Positions 15,706-24,244 of a stretch of DNA of 37,856 bases are shown one piece after another. The position numbers and the translations under genes are program-made. Source of the stretch: JAZKAR01 sp040389065 (GTDB lineage: Bacteria; Pseudomonadota; Gammaproteobacteria; Burkholderiales; Casimicrobiaceae); NCBI GenBank assembly GCA_040389065.1, contig JAZKAR010000022.1:1-37856 (forward strand), in the 5' to 3' direction. How positions within the stretch are numbered: the first letter of the stretch is position 1; each line of letters opens with the position of its first letter. The notes under the pieces are model-generated. The model was not told where the DNA came from, made no database searches, and saw only the letters and a list, made by a program, of their open reading frames with translations.

Positions 15706-17010
15706 ATGCATCAATTACGCCTCAGCGACCATCAACGCTGTGCAGCCACTATTGTCCACGATGTTATCGTTAAGCAACAGAGCCTAAGCGCACTCCTTCC
15801 AGTAGAAACTTATAATGATAAGCCTGTTCCCGCTCCTGACAGAGCAACTATCCAGCATCTGGTCTATACCACGCTTCGGCATTGGGGGCAGGTTCGCGGC
15901 TGCTTAAGACAAATTTGTGAAACTCCACCACCTGATCCTTTAATGGCACTTATTGGCGTTGCCCTTGTTCAGTTATTCTGGCATAGCAAACAGCCCGCTC
16001 AAGTTGTCGATCAAGCTGTTGAAGCCACACGCTTTATGGGTTTACCTGCTTTCTCAAAATTAACCAATGCTGTATTACGTCGAGCGTTGCGTGAAAAAGA
16101 TGCTCTTCTTGCTGCCAATGAAAAAGATACCATCAGCCATTACTCATGCCCTGCTTGGTGGTATAAAAAACTGATGAAAGAATATGGAGTACATACTACA
16201 AACTCCTTATTAGAAAGCACCCTTCATCATCCGCCGATGACGTTGCGTATTAATCAGCAACGTACCACTGCTGCTAATTACCATAAACTACTGACCGAAT
16301 CTGGCTTATCTAGCAATTTGCTGAATGATACCGCTATCATTCTTAATCACCCTGTTTCGGTCTATCAACTTCCTCACTTTAAAGAAGGATGGGTATCTGT
16401 ACAAGATGCCGGCGCGCAACTCGTACCATTATTCTTACCCCTTCAAGAAAAAGCTCTTGTCTTAGATGCCTGTGCAGCACCAGGGGGGAAAGCAGCTCAT
16501 TTGATGGAGCACTATCCTACTATTCAGTTAGTAGCGCTTGATCATGACCGAGACCGCACAAAACAATTAACCTCTACCTTTCACCGTTTACAGCTTCGAC
16601 CACTTCATGTTGAAACAGCTGATGCAGGCGATAAAGCAAATCGTTGGTGGAACCGTAAACCTTTTGACGCCATTATTTTAGATGTGCCTTGTAGCGGAAG
16701 CGGAGTTATCCGTAGACATCCAGACATTAAGTGGCTTCGCCAACCGGAAGATTTAGCAGGATTTGCACGCCAGCAAAAGCGCCTTCTGCATAATGCATGG
16801 AGTATTTTAAAGCCTGGCGGAGAACTTCTTTATATTACTTGCTCCATTTTTAAGGAAGAAAATCAGGATATTATCAAAGGCTTTCTTGACCAAACCCGTG
16901 AAGCTGAACGTGTTGCATTAAAACACCCTTGGATGGATGATGAAGGCCATCTTGTTCCATCCAGCTTGCATGATGGCTTTTTCTACGCCAAGCTTCGAAA
17001 AAGACCGTAA
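15706..17010 (+). CDS. rsmB: 16S rRNA m5C967 methyltransferase RsmB
   Basis: The 434-residue protein methylates C967 of 16S rRNA with SAM. Residues ~1-130 form the NusB-like RNA-binding domain (LRHWGQVRGCLRQI, VVDQAVEATRFMGLPAFSKLTNAVLRR). The Rossmann methyltransferase domain follows with DACAAPGGKAAHL (SAM site), DVPCSGSGVIRRHPDIKWLR and YITCSIFKEEN; the PCSG and TCS cysteines are the general-base/nucleophile pair of m5C enzymes. I start at the ATG at 15706, where homology begins, and not at the TTG at 15664, which would add a hydrophobic 14-residue stretch without a ribosome binding site. In many proteobacteria it follows def-fmt; those are not here. Confidence 0.95.
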   Translation: MHQLRLSDHQRCAATIVHDVIVKQQSLSALLPVETYNDKPVPAPDRATIQHLVYTTLRHWGQVRGCLRQICETPPPDPLMALIGVALVQLFWHSKQPAQVVDQAVEATRFMGLPAFSKLTNAVLRRALREKDALLAANEKDTISHYSCPAWWYKKLMKEYGVHTTNSLLESTLHHPPMTLRINQQRTTAANYHKLLTESGLSSNLLNDTAIILNHPVSVYQLPHFKEGWVSVQDAGAQLVPLFLPLQEKALVLDACAAPGGKAAHLMEHYPTIQLVALDHDRDRTKQLTSTFHRLQLRPLHVETADAGDKANRWWNRKPFDAIILDVPCSGSGVIRRHPDIKWLRQPEDLAGFARQQKRLLHNAWSILKPGGELLYITCSIFKEENQDIIKGFLDQTREAERVALKHPWMDDEGHLVPSSLHDGFFYAKLRKRP

Positions 17011-17079
17011 ATAGAACTAGAACTAATAATAGTATTTCTTAAATACAGTAAGATTATGCCCCGGCTCTAGAAATAAGAG

Positions 17080-17856
17080 ATGTTGCTTATGTATGATAGG
17101 CTGCCCCAAACACTGCATACCCTTCCTATTTTAGGAAGCTCTAGGACTGCTTTGCTTGAGCAGCCGGTTACCAGCGTGCGTGTTATTGGACAAATCGTCA
17201 ATGCTGACCCGCTTCTTGCATGGCAACTTCTTCGTTTTCTACAATACCAGTTTAAAGTTCATGGTCGCACCCCTCAACGCATGCCTACCCTGAACCAAGC
17301 ATTAATGATGACTGGTTTAGACTCATTTGTTGATTTAATGCGGCGCCATCCTTTTATCAGTAGTGATCAATCAACATTTCAAGTACGGAATGAAATTATG
17401 AAATCCGCTCACGCTTCACGCTTCGCGGATTATTTTGGTGATCAACGGCATGATCTCGAGCCTGAAGAGCTGATGACAACTGCGCTGTTATGGCGTCTTC
17501 CAAATTTGTTGAACCTTATTCAAGGGCAACCACTACTAGACTCAGAATCGTGTGCCAAACAACTTCATATTTGGGCTAGTCTCGATGAAGCTTTTCCTAA
17601 ATTACTTGCGGTTCATAGCCCAGATTCAGAGCGATGGCAGCTTGTTGATATCGCCAATCAGCTTGCTGACACACTGGATCAAGATGGTTGGAATACACCC
17701 ATTCAGCATGCCCTTGAAGAGCGTTCAGCTAGTATTTTAGATTTAAAGATTGAATCTCTTCACCGTGCTCTAGTCAACCGCTCCATCAGCCTTGCAAAGA
17801 TAGCGCGTTCTCGTTATCAAGTACGCCCTTTATTAGCAACTATCCTATGGGATTAA
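17080..17856 (+). CDS. HDOD-domain protein
   Basis: The 258-residue protein shows the N-terminal part of an HDOD (HD-related output) domain: LHTLPILGSSRTALLEQPVTSVRVIGQIVNADPLLAWQLLRF, then LNQALMMTGLDSF, where HD-type metal residues are absent. I quote these only as motifs; the domain covers about residues 10-205. HDOD proteins are thought to be non-catalytic signalling or scaffold domains in stress, motility and nucleotide signalling. No partner domain (GGDEF, EAL, kinase) is attached. It begins 69 bp after rsmB and may be co-transcribed with it. The ATG at 17089 is an alternative start three codons in. Specific function unknown. Confidence 0.72.
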   Translation: MLLMYDRLPQTLHTLPILGSSRTALLEQPVTSVRVIGQIVNADPLLAWQLLRFLQYQFKVHGRTPQRMPTLNQALMMTGLDSFVDLMRRHPFISSDQSTFQVRNEIMKSAHASRFADYFGDQRHDLEPEELMTTALLWRLPNLLNLIQGQPLLDSESCAKQLHIWASLDEAFPKLLAVHSPDSERWQLVDIANQLADTLDQDGWNTPIQHALEERSASILDLKIESLHRALVNRSISLAKIARSRYQVRPLLATILWD

Positions 17857-17894
17857 TAGAAATTACATTGGCTAACGCCTATCGTTAATAGCAC

Positions 17895-17923
17895 TTGCTG
17901 ATATCTATAACACCCTTTAATAT
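17895..17923 (+). promoter_or_regulatory. sigma70-like promoter for tgt
   Basis: TTGCTG (17895-17900) and TAATAT (17918-17923) are separated by 17 bp, 29 bases upstream of the ATG at 17952. AGGGAAC lies between them and the start codon as a ribosome binding site. Confidence 0.65.
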
Positions 17924-17951
17924 ACTGCACTTATTTTAGGGAACCTCTTCA

Positions 17952-19127
17952 ATGGCATCGCAAAATAGCGCAAACACGTTTCGTACTACATTAATCAAAG
18001 AACACGCCCATACACAAGCCCGCATTCTTGAAATTGATACACCTCACGGTCAAATTACTACTCCTGCTTTTATGCCAGTTGGAACTAAGGCTGTTGTTAC
18101 AGGAATGACTCCTGATGATTTAGTCACTACAGGTTCACAAATCATTCTGGGAGGAAACACTTTTCACATGCTTTGCTCCCCGGGGTTAGAGATTATTGAA
18201 AAGGTAGGCGGCATGCATCGGTTTATGGGTTGGGATCGTCCCATGCTAACTGATAGCGGCGGATTCCAGGTATTTAGCCTTTCGAAAAAAAGCGATATTT
18301 GCAAAATTGATGATGAAGCAGCTACCTTTCGCAATCCTAAATCTGGCAAAATTATTCGTATGACGCCCGAAACGTCTATTGAAGCGCAAAAGATCATTGG
18401 TGCCGATATTATTATGGCTTTTGATCACTGTACGCCTACAAGTGATAACAAAGATTTTGTTGAAGACGCTATGATTCGCACGCATCGTTGGTTAAATTTA
18501 TCCAAAGAGTATCATGAGAAAAATCCAAAATCGGCCTACGGTTTCCATCAAGCGCTTTTTGGTATTATTCAAGGCGCAGGTTTTCGTGACTTAAGAGAAA
18601 AAAGTACTGCTTTCATTACGTCGCTTGATCTAGATGGCGTTGCAATTGGCGGCGAATCAATTGGTTATGACATGGAAAAAACTGTGGAAATTCTAGACTG
18701 GATTATCCCCATGATTCCAAAAAACAAGCCTCGCTATACGATGGGGGTTGGCGCTAATCCTCAAGACTTACTCAATGTTATTGAAAAAGGCATTGATATG
18801 TTTGATTGCGTAGCACCTACACGCAATGCGAGACATGGGGCTGTTTTTTCAGGAAAAATAGTCAAAAAAAATGGCTGGGTTGCCTTTGAAAGCAATCATC
18901 CTGGCGGTAGAATCAACCTTAATAATCAGCAATATGAGACAGATACAGCTCCCATTATGGAGGGTTGCTCATGCTTAACATGCTCCAAACACTCAAGAGC
19001 CTATTTAAGATTTTTACTTAAAAGCGAATCGATTGATTACTTCACTCTTGCTAGTATTCATAATGTTCAAGTCATGCAAGATGCATGTAAAGCTGCCCGT
19101 GAATGCATCATGGAAAATGCAAGATAA
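17952..19127 (+). CDS. tgt: tRNA-guanine transglycosylase (queuosine synthesis)
   Basis: The 391-residue enzyme exchanges guanine-34 of GUN-anticodon tRNAs for the queuosine precursor preQ1. Key elements are TPAFMPVGT, GGNTFHM, LTDSGGFQ with a catalytic Asp, FDHCTP, MGVG, the nucleophile region FDCVAPTRNARHG, and the zinc site CSCLTC followed 20-odd residues later by His in ASIHN. Two regions differ from the common proteobacterial form. The specificity loop reads VAIGGESIGYDM instead of AIGGLAVGEPxxDM, and there is an insertion-like segment around IVKKNGWVAFESNHPGG. Both suggest a divergent, possibly acquired, subtype. The queA, yajC and secDF neighbours common in proteobacteria are missing. 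Its TAA overlaps the next ATG (TAATG). Confidence 0.94.
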   Translation: MASQNSANTFRTTLIKEHAHTQARILEIDTPHGQITTPAFMPVGTKAVVTGMTPDDLVTTGSQIILGGNTFHMLCSPGLEIIEKVGGMHRFMGWDRPMLTDSGGFQVFSLSKKSDICKIDDEAATFRNPKSGKIIRMTPETSIEAQKIIGADIIMAFDHCTPTSDNKDFVEDAMIRTHRWLNLSKEYHEKNPKSAYGFHQALFGIIQGAGFRDLREKSTAFITSLDLDGVAIGGESIGYDMEKTVEILDWIIPMIPKNKPRYTMGVGANPQDLLNVIEKGIDMFDCVAPTRNARHGAVFSGKIVKKNGWVAFESNHPGGRINLNNQQYETDTAPIMEGCSCLTCSKHSRAYLRFLLKSESIDYFTLASIHNVQVMQDACKAARECIMENAR

Positions 19128-19603
19128 TGTTTATTGTTGAACGGCTGCAACCTCAAGATTTACCTGCAATCGTAAACTTAGCATGTGAATTTAAGCTTGA
19201 ATCCCAAACCGTTTCTCCATTATTCGATGAACTTAATACAGACTATAAAGACATTCTTCGCAACCAATTAAAGCAATATCTTCAAGAAGAAAAATGTGCA
19301 ATTCTTATAGCTAAGCTTGCTGCTGATAATACAATCATTGGTTTTATTATTGGATATATTTGGGAATATTTACCTATTTATGAAATTCGTCATATGGGTT
19401 ATATTCCCGAGCTATTTGTGAAATCTAATTATCGTAGCCAGGGCGTCGGATGCGCTTTATTGTCTCATGTAGAAGATTGGTTCCGGCAGCAAAATATTAA
19501 ATATTCCCGTATCGAAACAATACATCTTTATGCGCGTAATAAATCTTTTTATGAAAAACGAGGCTATAATGTTTTCCTCCTCGAAATGAGGAAAATACTT
19601 TAA
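19127..19603 (+). CDS. GNAT-family N-acetyltransferase
   Basis: The 158-residue protein has the GNAT acetyl-CoA site in YRSQGVGCALLSHVEDW (motif A, Q/RxxGxG/A) and the C-terminal LYARNKSFYEKRGYNVF helix-strand typical of the family. It transfers an acetyl group from acetyl-CoA to an unknown amine. The start is the ATG at 19127, which overlaps the tgt stop as TAATG; the upstream ATG at 19103 would only extend into tgt. The overlap implies translational coupling with tgt, but no functional link is established. A strong hairpin terminator follows. Confidence 0.87.
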   Translation: MFIVERLQPQDLPAIVNLACEFKLESQTVSPLFDELNTDYKDILRNQLKQYLQEEKCAILIAKLAADNTIIGFIIGYIWEYLPIYEIRHMGYIPELFVKSNYRSQGVGCALLSHVEDWFRQQNIKYSRIETIHLYARNKSFYEKRGYNVFLLEMRKIL

Positions 19604-19658
19604 CTATTTACTTACATCCCATTAATATCTAAAGATTCATGTTCCTAGACACCAAAAA

Positions 19659-19690
19659 CAAAAGCCCTAATTAATCAATTAGGGCTTTTG
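19659..19690. terminator. Bidirectional rho-independent terminator
   Basis: CAAAAGCCCTAATT (19659-19672) pairs perfectly with AATTAGGGCTTTTG (19677-19690) around a four-base loop AATC. Arms of A and T flank it on both sides, so it can end the tgt-GNAT transcript (+) and the pgk transcript (-), which converge here. Confidence 0.93.
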
Positions 19691-19721
19691 TTTGAACGAA
19701 AGAAAGCGAAAAACAACTTAC

Positions 19722-20906
19722 TTAATTGGTAGCTCGCTTTTCTAAAATCTCAACAGCAGGCAATACTTTTCCTTCTAAAAACTCAAGAAAAGCTCCTCCA
19801 CCAGTCGAAATATAACTCATACTATCTGAAACGCCATACTTTGCAATAGCCGCTAATGTATCTCCACCACCAGCAATAGAAAATGCCTGTGAAGCGGCAA
19901 TAGCTTGCGCTAACGCTTGAGTACCCTTACCAAACGCATCAAACTCAAATACGCCTACAGGGCCATTCCAAACTAATGTTCCTGCATTTTTAATAAGGCT
20001 TTGTAGGTTTTCAACTGAGCGTGGGCCAATATCAAAAATCAAATCATCATCTTCAACTTGATCTAATGTTTTAATAGTTGCTTCAGCATCAGCCGCAAAA
20101 CGCTTGGCACAAACAACATCTACTGGCAGGGGTACGGATCCTCCCTTTGCCTGCATCTTCGCCATAATAGCTTTAGCTTCTTCAAGCTGTTCAGGCTCAG
20201 CTAAAGATTTGCCAATTTTATGACCAGCTGCCAGTAAAAAAGTATTGGCTATTCCCCCGCCAACAATCAAATGGTCAACCTTGTCAGCAAGAGAAGAAAG
20301 AATACTTAATTTAGTAGAAACTTTAGAACCACCAACAATTGCAAGCAGTGGTCGCTTGGGCTGCTTTAATGCTTTAGATAACGCATCTAACTCAGCCACC
20401 AACAAAGGGCCTGCACATGCAACTGCTGCATACTCGGCTATTCCATAGGTTGTAGCTTCAGCTCTGTGGGCAGTACCGAATGCATCGTTTACGTAAACAT
20501 CGCATAAAGCTGCCATTTTCTTAGCTAACTCGGGAGCATTTTTTTTCTCACCAGCATTTACCCGGCAATTTTCAAGAAGAACAACATCTCCAGCCTTTGC
20601 GTCTACACCTTCAACCCAGTTTTTCACTAACCGTACTGGCTGGTTTAATAGCTCACCTAATCGTTTTGCAATAGGCGCTAGCGAATCTTCAGGCTTAAGG
20701 TTTCCCTCTTCAGGGCGTCCTAAATGAGAAGTTAATAATACAGCTGCCCCTTGATCCAAAGCATAACGAATACCAGGTAAGGCAGCTTGAATACGTGTAT
20801 CGTCGGTGATTTTTCCCTCTTGAAGAGGTACATTAAAATCAGCCCGAATAAAGACACGCTTTCCTTTTACTTCTGTATCAGTTAATTTTCTTACTACTAT
20901 TGTCAT
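19722..20906 (-). CDS. pgk: Phosphoglycerate kinase
   Basis: The 394-residue enzyme converts 1,3-bisphosphoglycerate and ADP to 3-phosphoglycerate and ATP. Motifs seen are VFIRADFNVPL and SHLGRPE (substrate-binding basic residues), LLENCRVNAGEKKN, AIVGGSKVSTKL, IVGGGIANTFL, VWNGPVGVFEF and IAGGGDTLAAI (nucleotide binding). The C-terminus STGGGAFLEFLEG is complete. I use the ATG at 20906; an in-frame TTG at 20915 would add three residues. It follows gap by 11 bp in a tkt-gap-pgk run and ends just before the bidirectional terminator. Confidence 0.97.
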   Translation of the reverse strand: MTIVVRKLTDTEVKGKRVFIRADFNVPLQEGKITDDTRIQAALPGIRYALDQGAAVLLTSHLGRPEEGNLKPEDSLAPIAKRLGELLNQPVRLVKNWVEGVDAKAGDVVLLENCRVNAGEKKNAPELAKKMAALCDVYVNDAFGTAHRAEATTYGIAEYAAVACAGPLLVAELDALSKALKQPKRPLLAIVGGSKVSTKLSILSSLADKVDHLIVGGGIANTFLLAAGHKIGKSLAEPEQLEEAKAIMAKMQAKGGSVPLPVDVVCAKRFAADAEATIKTLDQVEDDDLIFDIGPRSVENLQSLIKNAGTLVWNGPVGVFEFDAFGKGTQALAQAIAASQAFSIAGGGDTLAAIAKYGVSDSMSYISTGGGAFLEFLEGKVLPAVEILEKRATN

Positions 20907-20917
20907 AAAAGCCAAAC

Positions 20918-21931
20918 CTAGCGAGCATTTATAAGAGCAACCGTCGTATCTAACATACGGTTACTAAAACCCCATTCATTATCGTACCAGCTAGATACTT
21001 TAACGAGCGAACCTGATACTTTAGTCAAGGTTGCATCAAACGTACTAGACGCCGTATTGTGGTTAAAATCTATCGATACAAGCTGCTCATTGGTATACGC
21101 TAAAATGCCGTTTAACTCTTTACTGGCTGCTGCTTCTTTCATGATGCCATTCACTTCTTCTACACTTGTTTCACGTGCGGCAACAAATGAAAGATCTACT
21201 AAAGAAACATTAATTGTTGGAACACGAATGGCAAAACCATCTAATTTTCCATTTAACTCAGGCAATACTAACCCTACTGCTGCTGCTGCACCTGTTTTGG
21301 TAGGAATCATTGAATGGGTAGCAGAACGCGCACGACGTATATCTTCATGATATACATCTGTTAGAACTTGATCATTTGTATAGGAATGAACGGTAGTCAT
21401 TAACCCTGTTACTAAACCAATTTTATCGTGCAAAGGCTTAACTAAGGGCGCTAAACAGTTGGTAGTGCAAGATGCATTAGAAATCACAGTATCAGTAGCT
21501 TTTAATACTTGATGATTTACACCATAGACTACAGTAGCATCTACATCTTTACCGCCAGGCGCAGAAATAATAACCTTTTTAGCGCCACCTTTAATATGTG
21601 CTGAAGCCTTTTCTTTGCTGGTAAATAACCCTGTACATTCCAGTACGATATCTACATTTAATTCGCCCCAAGGCAAATCAGCAGGGTTACGTACAGATAA
21701 AACTTTGATTCTATCGCCATTTACAACCAGATAATCGCCATCTACATCTACGGTACCCGGAAATTTTCCATGAGCAGTATCGTAACGAGTCAAATGGGCA
21801 TTAATATTTGCATCACCTAAATCATTAATTGCTACTATTTCAATAGGGTGCTTCTTATTACTCTCATAATGCGCCCGCAAAATATTTCGACCGATACGAC
21901 CGTAACCATTAATAGCTACACGAATTGTCAT
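20918..21931 (-). CDS. gap: Glyceraldehyde-3-phosphate dehydrogenase (type I)
   Basis: The 337-residue protein oxidises and phosphorylates glyceraldehyde-3-phosphate. It has the Rossmann start INGYGRIGRN, an INDLGD segment whose Asp points to NAD rather than NADP, the active-site SNASCTTNCLAP with catalytic Cys, THSMIPTKTGAA, and C-terminal WYDNEWGFSNRM. GGAAGGAGA upstream is a strong ribosome binding site. Its own promoter candidate lies in the 234 bp gap after tkt. Confidence 0.97.
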   Translation of the reverse strand: MTIRVAINGYGRIGRNILRAHYESNKKHPIEIVAINDLGDANINAHLTRYDTAHGKFPGTVDVDGDYLVVNGDRIKVLSVRNPADLPWGELNVDIVLECTGLFTSKEKASAHIKGGAKKVIISAPGGKDVDATVVYGVNHQVLKATDTVISNASCTTNCLAPLVKPLHDKIGLVTGLMTTVHSYTNDQVLTDVYHEDIRRARSATHSMIPTKTGAAAAVGLVLPELNGKLDGFAIRVPTINVSLVDLSFVAARETSVEEVNGIMKEAAASKELNGILAYTNEQLVSIDFNHNTASSTFDATLTKVSGSLVKVSSWYDNEWGFSNRMLDTTVALINAR

Positions 21932-22019
21932 AATGAAAATCTCCTTCCCAAAACACTTTTATTACTAAACATTGCTCATCAAAAAAAGCATACTAAGTAC
22001 GCAACCAAATTGAATTATT

Positions 22020-22048
22020 AAGATAGACATTATGTATTTTTCTGACAA
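22020..22048 (-). promoter_or_regulatory. Candidate sigma70 promoter for gap-pgk
   Basis: On the minus strand TTGTCA (22048-22043) is followed after 17 bp by TATCTT (22025-22020). Start of transcription would be about 80 bases before the gap ATG. Confidence 0.45.
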
Positions 22049-22061
22049 AACGTAGAGAGTA

Positions 22062-22081
22062 AGTATAGCCAAAGCTATACT
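22062..22081. repeat. Small perfect hairpin between tkt and gap
   Basis: AGTATAGC and GCTATACT flank a CAAA loop. It is 84 bp past the tkt stop and just upstream of the gap promoter candidate. No T-run follows, so terminator function is uncertain. The nearby GGCAACAACGCAG is slightly like the palindromic repeat family, but too short to assign. Confidence 0.4.
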
Positions 22082-22165
22082 AAGGGCAACAACGCAGTAA
22101 GACTAATTCATTCATACCTATCAATTCATATTGAGACGCCACTCTAAATATGCAATAAAACCAAA

Positions 22166-24178
22166 TTACTTGATCAAATGATTTGCAGCCTCAACAATTG
22201 CATCAACCGTAATTCCAAAATGCTTGAACAGATCCGAAGCAGGAGCAGACTCACCAAATGTATTCATTCCTATAATAGCCCCTGAATGGCCCGTATACTT
22301 ATACCAAAAATCTGCTAGCCCAGCTTCAACCGCAATGACAGGCAAAGACTTAGGCAGTACTGAAGTACGATACTCTACCGTTTGAAGATCAAAGAGCGAG
22401 GTTGAGGGCATTGATACCACACGCACTTTTAAACCTTTAGCCTCTAAACGTTCCCTTGCTTCAACCGCAAGGTGAACTTCTGAACCAGTACCAATAATGA
22501 TTAATTCAGGTTCATTATTTGAAGCCTCAACTAAAACATAGCCGCCTTTTTTGATTAACTCTATGCGATCTTTGGTAGCATTCGGTAAGGCTGGTAAAGA
22601 TTGTCTTGAAAGTAACAATGCAGCAGGTTTAGCAAGTTTTTGGCGTGCATACTCTATAGCAGATAACCAGGCTACTGCCGTCTCTAAGTAATCACCTGGC
22701 CTCCAAACTACTAATCCAGGAATATATCTTAATGAAGCCGCATGCTCTACAGGTTGATGCGTTGGCCCATCCTCACCTAAACCAATCGAGTCATGCGTTA
22801 ATACATGAATCACGCCTAATTTCATTAACGCAGCTAATCTTATAGCATTACGCGAGTAGTCTGAAAAAACTAGGAATGTTCCGCCATAGGGTATAAATCC
22901 CCCATGCAAATATAATCCGTTCATGATTGCTGCCATAGCAAACTCACGAACACCATAGCTAATATAGTTTATTCCACCATTGTGCAAAGGCTTAGAGCCT
23001 TTCCAATCTGTCAGATTAGAACCTGAGAGATCAGCAGAACCACCAAGCAATAAAGGCTCAAAGGGAGCTAATTTATCGAGAGCTTTTTTTGAAGATTGGC
23101 GTGTTGCAAACGGAGCTTTTTCGTTGATAGCCTCTTCTAATAAAGCGGCCGCTGCTTTTTCATACGCATCTGAGGCTTGCTTTTCCATACGTTGTTTAAG
23201 AGCTAGTGCTTTAGCAGGATATCTTTCCTGATATAAAATCCACTTTGCTTCCCAATTAGCAACATCAATGTCGCTTTTAGCAAGAGCACTCCACTCAGTA
23301 TAAATTTCCTCAGGTATAACAAAAGGCTCATGTGTCCACGTTAAACTCTCACGCGTTGCGAGTATTTCTTGTGTGCCCAAAGGGCTGCCATGCACCGATT
23401 CAGTTCCAGCTTTATTGGGAGATCCATGACCAATATTTGTTTTACAAATAATTAAGGTGGGCTTATCTAAGCTTTTTTTAGCTTGGTCGATCGCCTCATC
23501 TATGCTTTTCTCATTATGTCCATTTACTTGATCAATAACATTCCAACCATAAGCTCTAAAGCGGTCAGGCACAGATTCAGACATCCAGCCAATAACTTCA
23601 CCATCGATTGAAATACCATTATCATCATAAAACACAATAAGTTTATTTAATTTCCATGTAGCAGCTAAAGCGCATGCTTCATGACTAATGCCTTCCATTA
23701 GGCAGCCATCACCTACAAACGCATAACTATAATGATCTATTAATGAGATATCTTCAGTATTAAACTCTTTTGAAAGTAACGATTCAGCTAGAGCAAATCC
23801 AACAGCATTAGAAAGGCCTTGTCCTAACGGCCCCGTAGTAGTTTCCACACCTACTGTCATTCTATATTCAGGATGGCCTGGAGTTTTAGAATGAAGTTTC
23901 CTAAAAGCCTTCAAATCATCAATACTTAACTCATACCCGCTTAAATGAAGTAATGCATAGAGGAGCATTGAGCCATGACCGTTAGATAAAACAAAACGAT
24001 CTCTGTTCCACCAGTTAATATTCTTAGGAGAATGTGATAAATATTTGCGCCATAACACCGTTGCAATATCAGCCATTCCCATAGGCATACCAGGATGACC
24101 TGATTTCGCCAACTCTACCGCATCAACAGCTAAAAACCTTAAGGCATTAGATAAATGTGAAAAATCTACGAAACTCAT
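22166..24178 (-). CDS. tkt: Transketolase
   Basis: The 670-residue TPP-dependent enzyme moves two-carbon units between sugar phosphates in the pentose phosphate/Calvin-type cycle. Visible elements: SGHPGMPMGMADI and FVLSNGHGSMLLY (TPP-binding His residues), TGPLGQGLSNAVGFA, the GDGCLMEG TPP/Mg motif with downstream NGISIDG, LLGGSADLSGSN, DSIGLGEDGPTHQPVEH and GTGSEVHLA. Length is normal for bacterial transketolase. It begins only 66 bp after rplQ, with the rplQ terminator in between, and precedes gap-pgk. The ribosome binding site is weak. Confidence 0.97.
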   Translation of the reverse strand: MSFVDFSHLSNALRFLAVDAVELAKSGHPGMPMGMADIATVLWRKYLSHSPKNINWWNRDRFVLSNGHGSMLLYALLHLSGYELSIDDLKAFRKLHSKTPGHPEYRMTVGVETTTGPLGQGLSNAVGFALAESLLSKEFNTEDISLIDHYSYAFVGDGCLMEGISHEACALAATWKLNKLIVFYDDNGISIDGEVIGWMSESVPDRFRAYGWNVIDQVNGHNEKSIDEAIDQAKKSLDKPTLIICKTNIGHGSPNKAGTESVHGSPLGTQEILATRESLTWTHEPFVIPEEIYTEWSALAKSDIDVANWEAKWILYQERYPAKALALKQRMEKQASDAYEKAAAALLEEAINEKAPFATRQSSKKALDKLAPFEPLLLGGSADLSGSNLTDWKGSKPLHNGGINYISYGVREFAMAAIMNGLYLHGGFIPYGGTFLVFSDYSRNAIRLAALMKLGVIHVLTHDSIGLGEDGPTHQPVEHAASLRYIPGLVVWRPGDYLETAVAWLSAIEYARQKLAKPAALLLSRQSLPALPNATKDRIELIKKGGYVLVEASNNEPELIIIGTGSEVHLAVEARERLEAKGLKVRVVSMPSTSLFDLQTVEYRTSVLPKSLPVIAVEAGLADFWYKYTGHSGAIIGMNTFGESAPASDLFKHFGITVDAIVEAANHLIK

Positions 24179-24191
24179 ATTTGAACACGCT

Positions 24192-24224
24192 AAAAAAGAA
24201 AAGCCGACGTTTTAGCGCCGGCTT
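24192..24224 (-). terminator. Rho-independent terminator after rplQ
   Basis: Minus-strand AAGCCGGCG and CGTCGGCTT pair (one G-U) around CTAAAA and are followed by TTCTTTTTT. It ends the alpha operon 21 bp past rplQ and only 13 bp before the tkt start codon. Confidence 0.85.
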
Positions 24225-24244
24225 AGAGTAAGAGCAACAAATAA

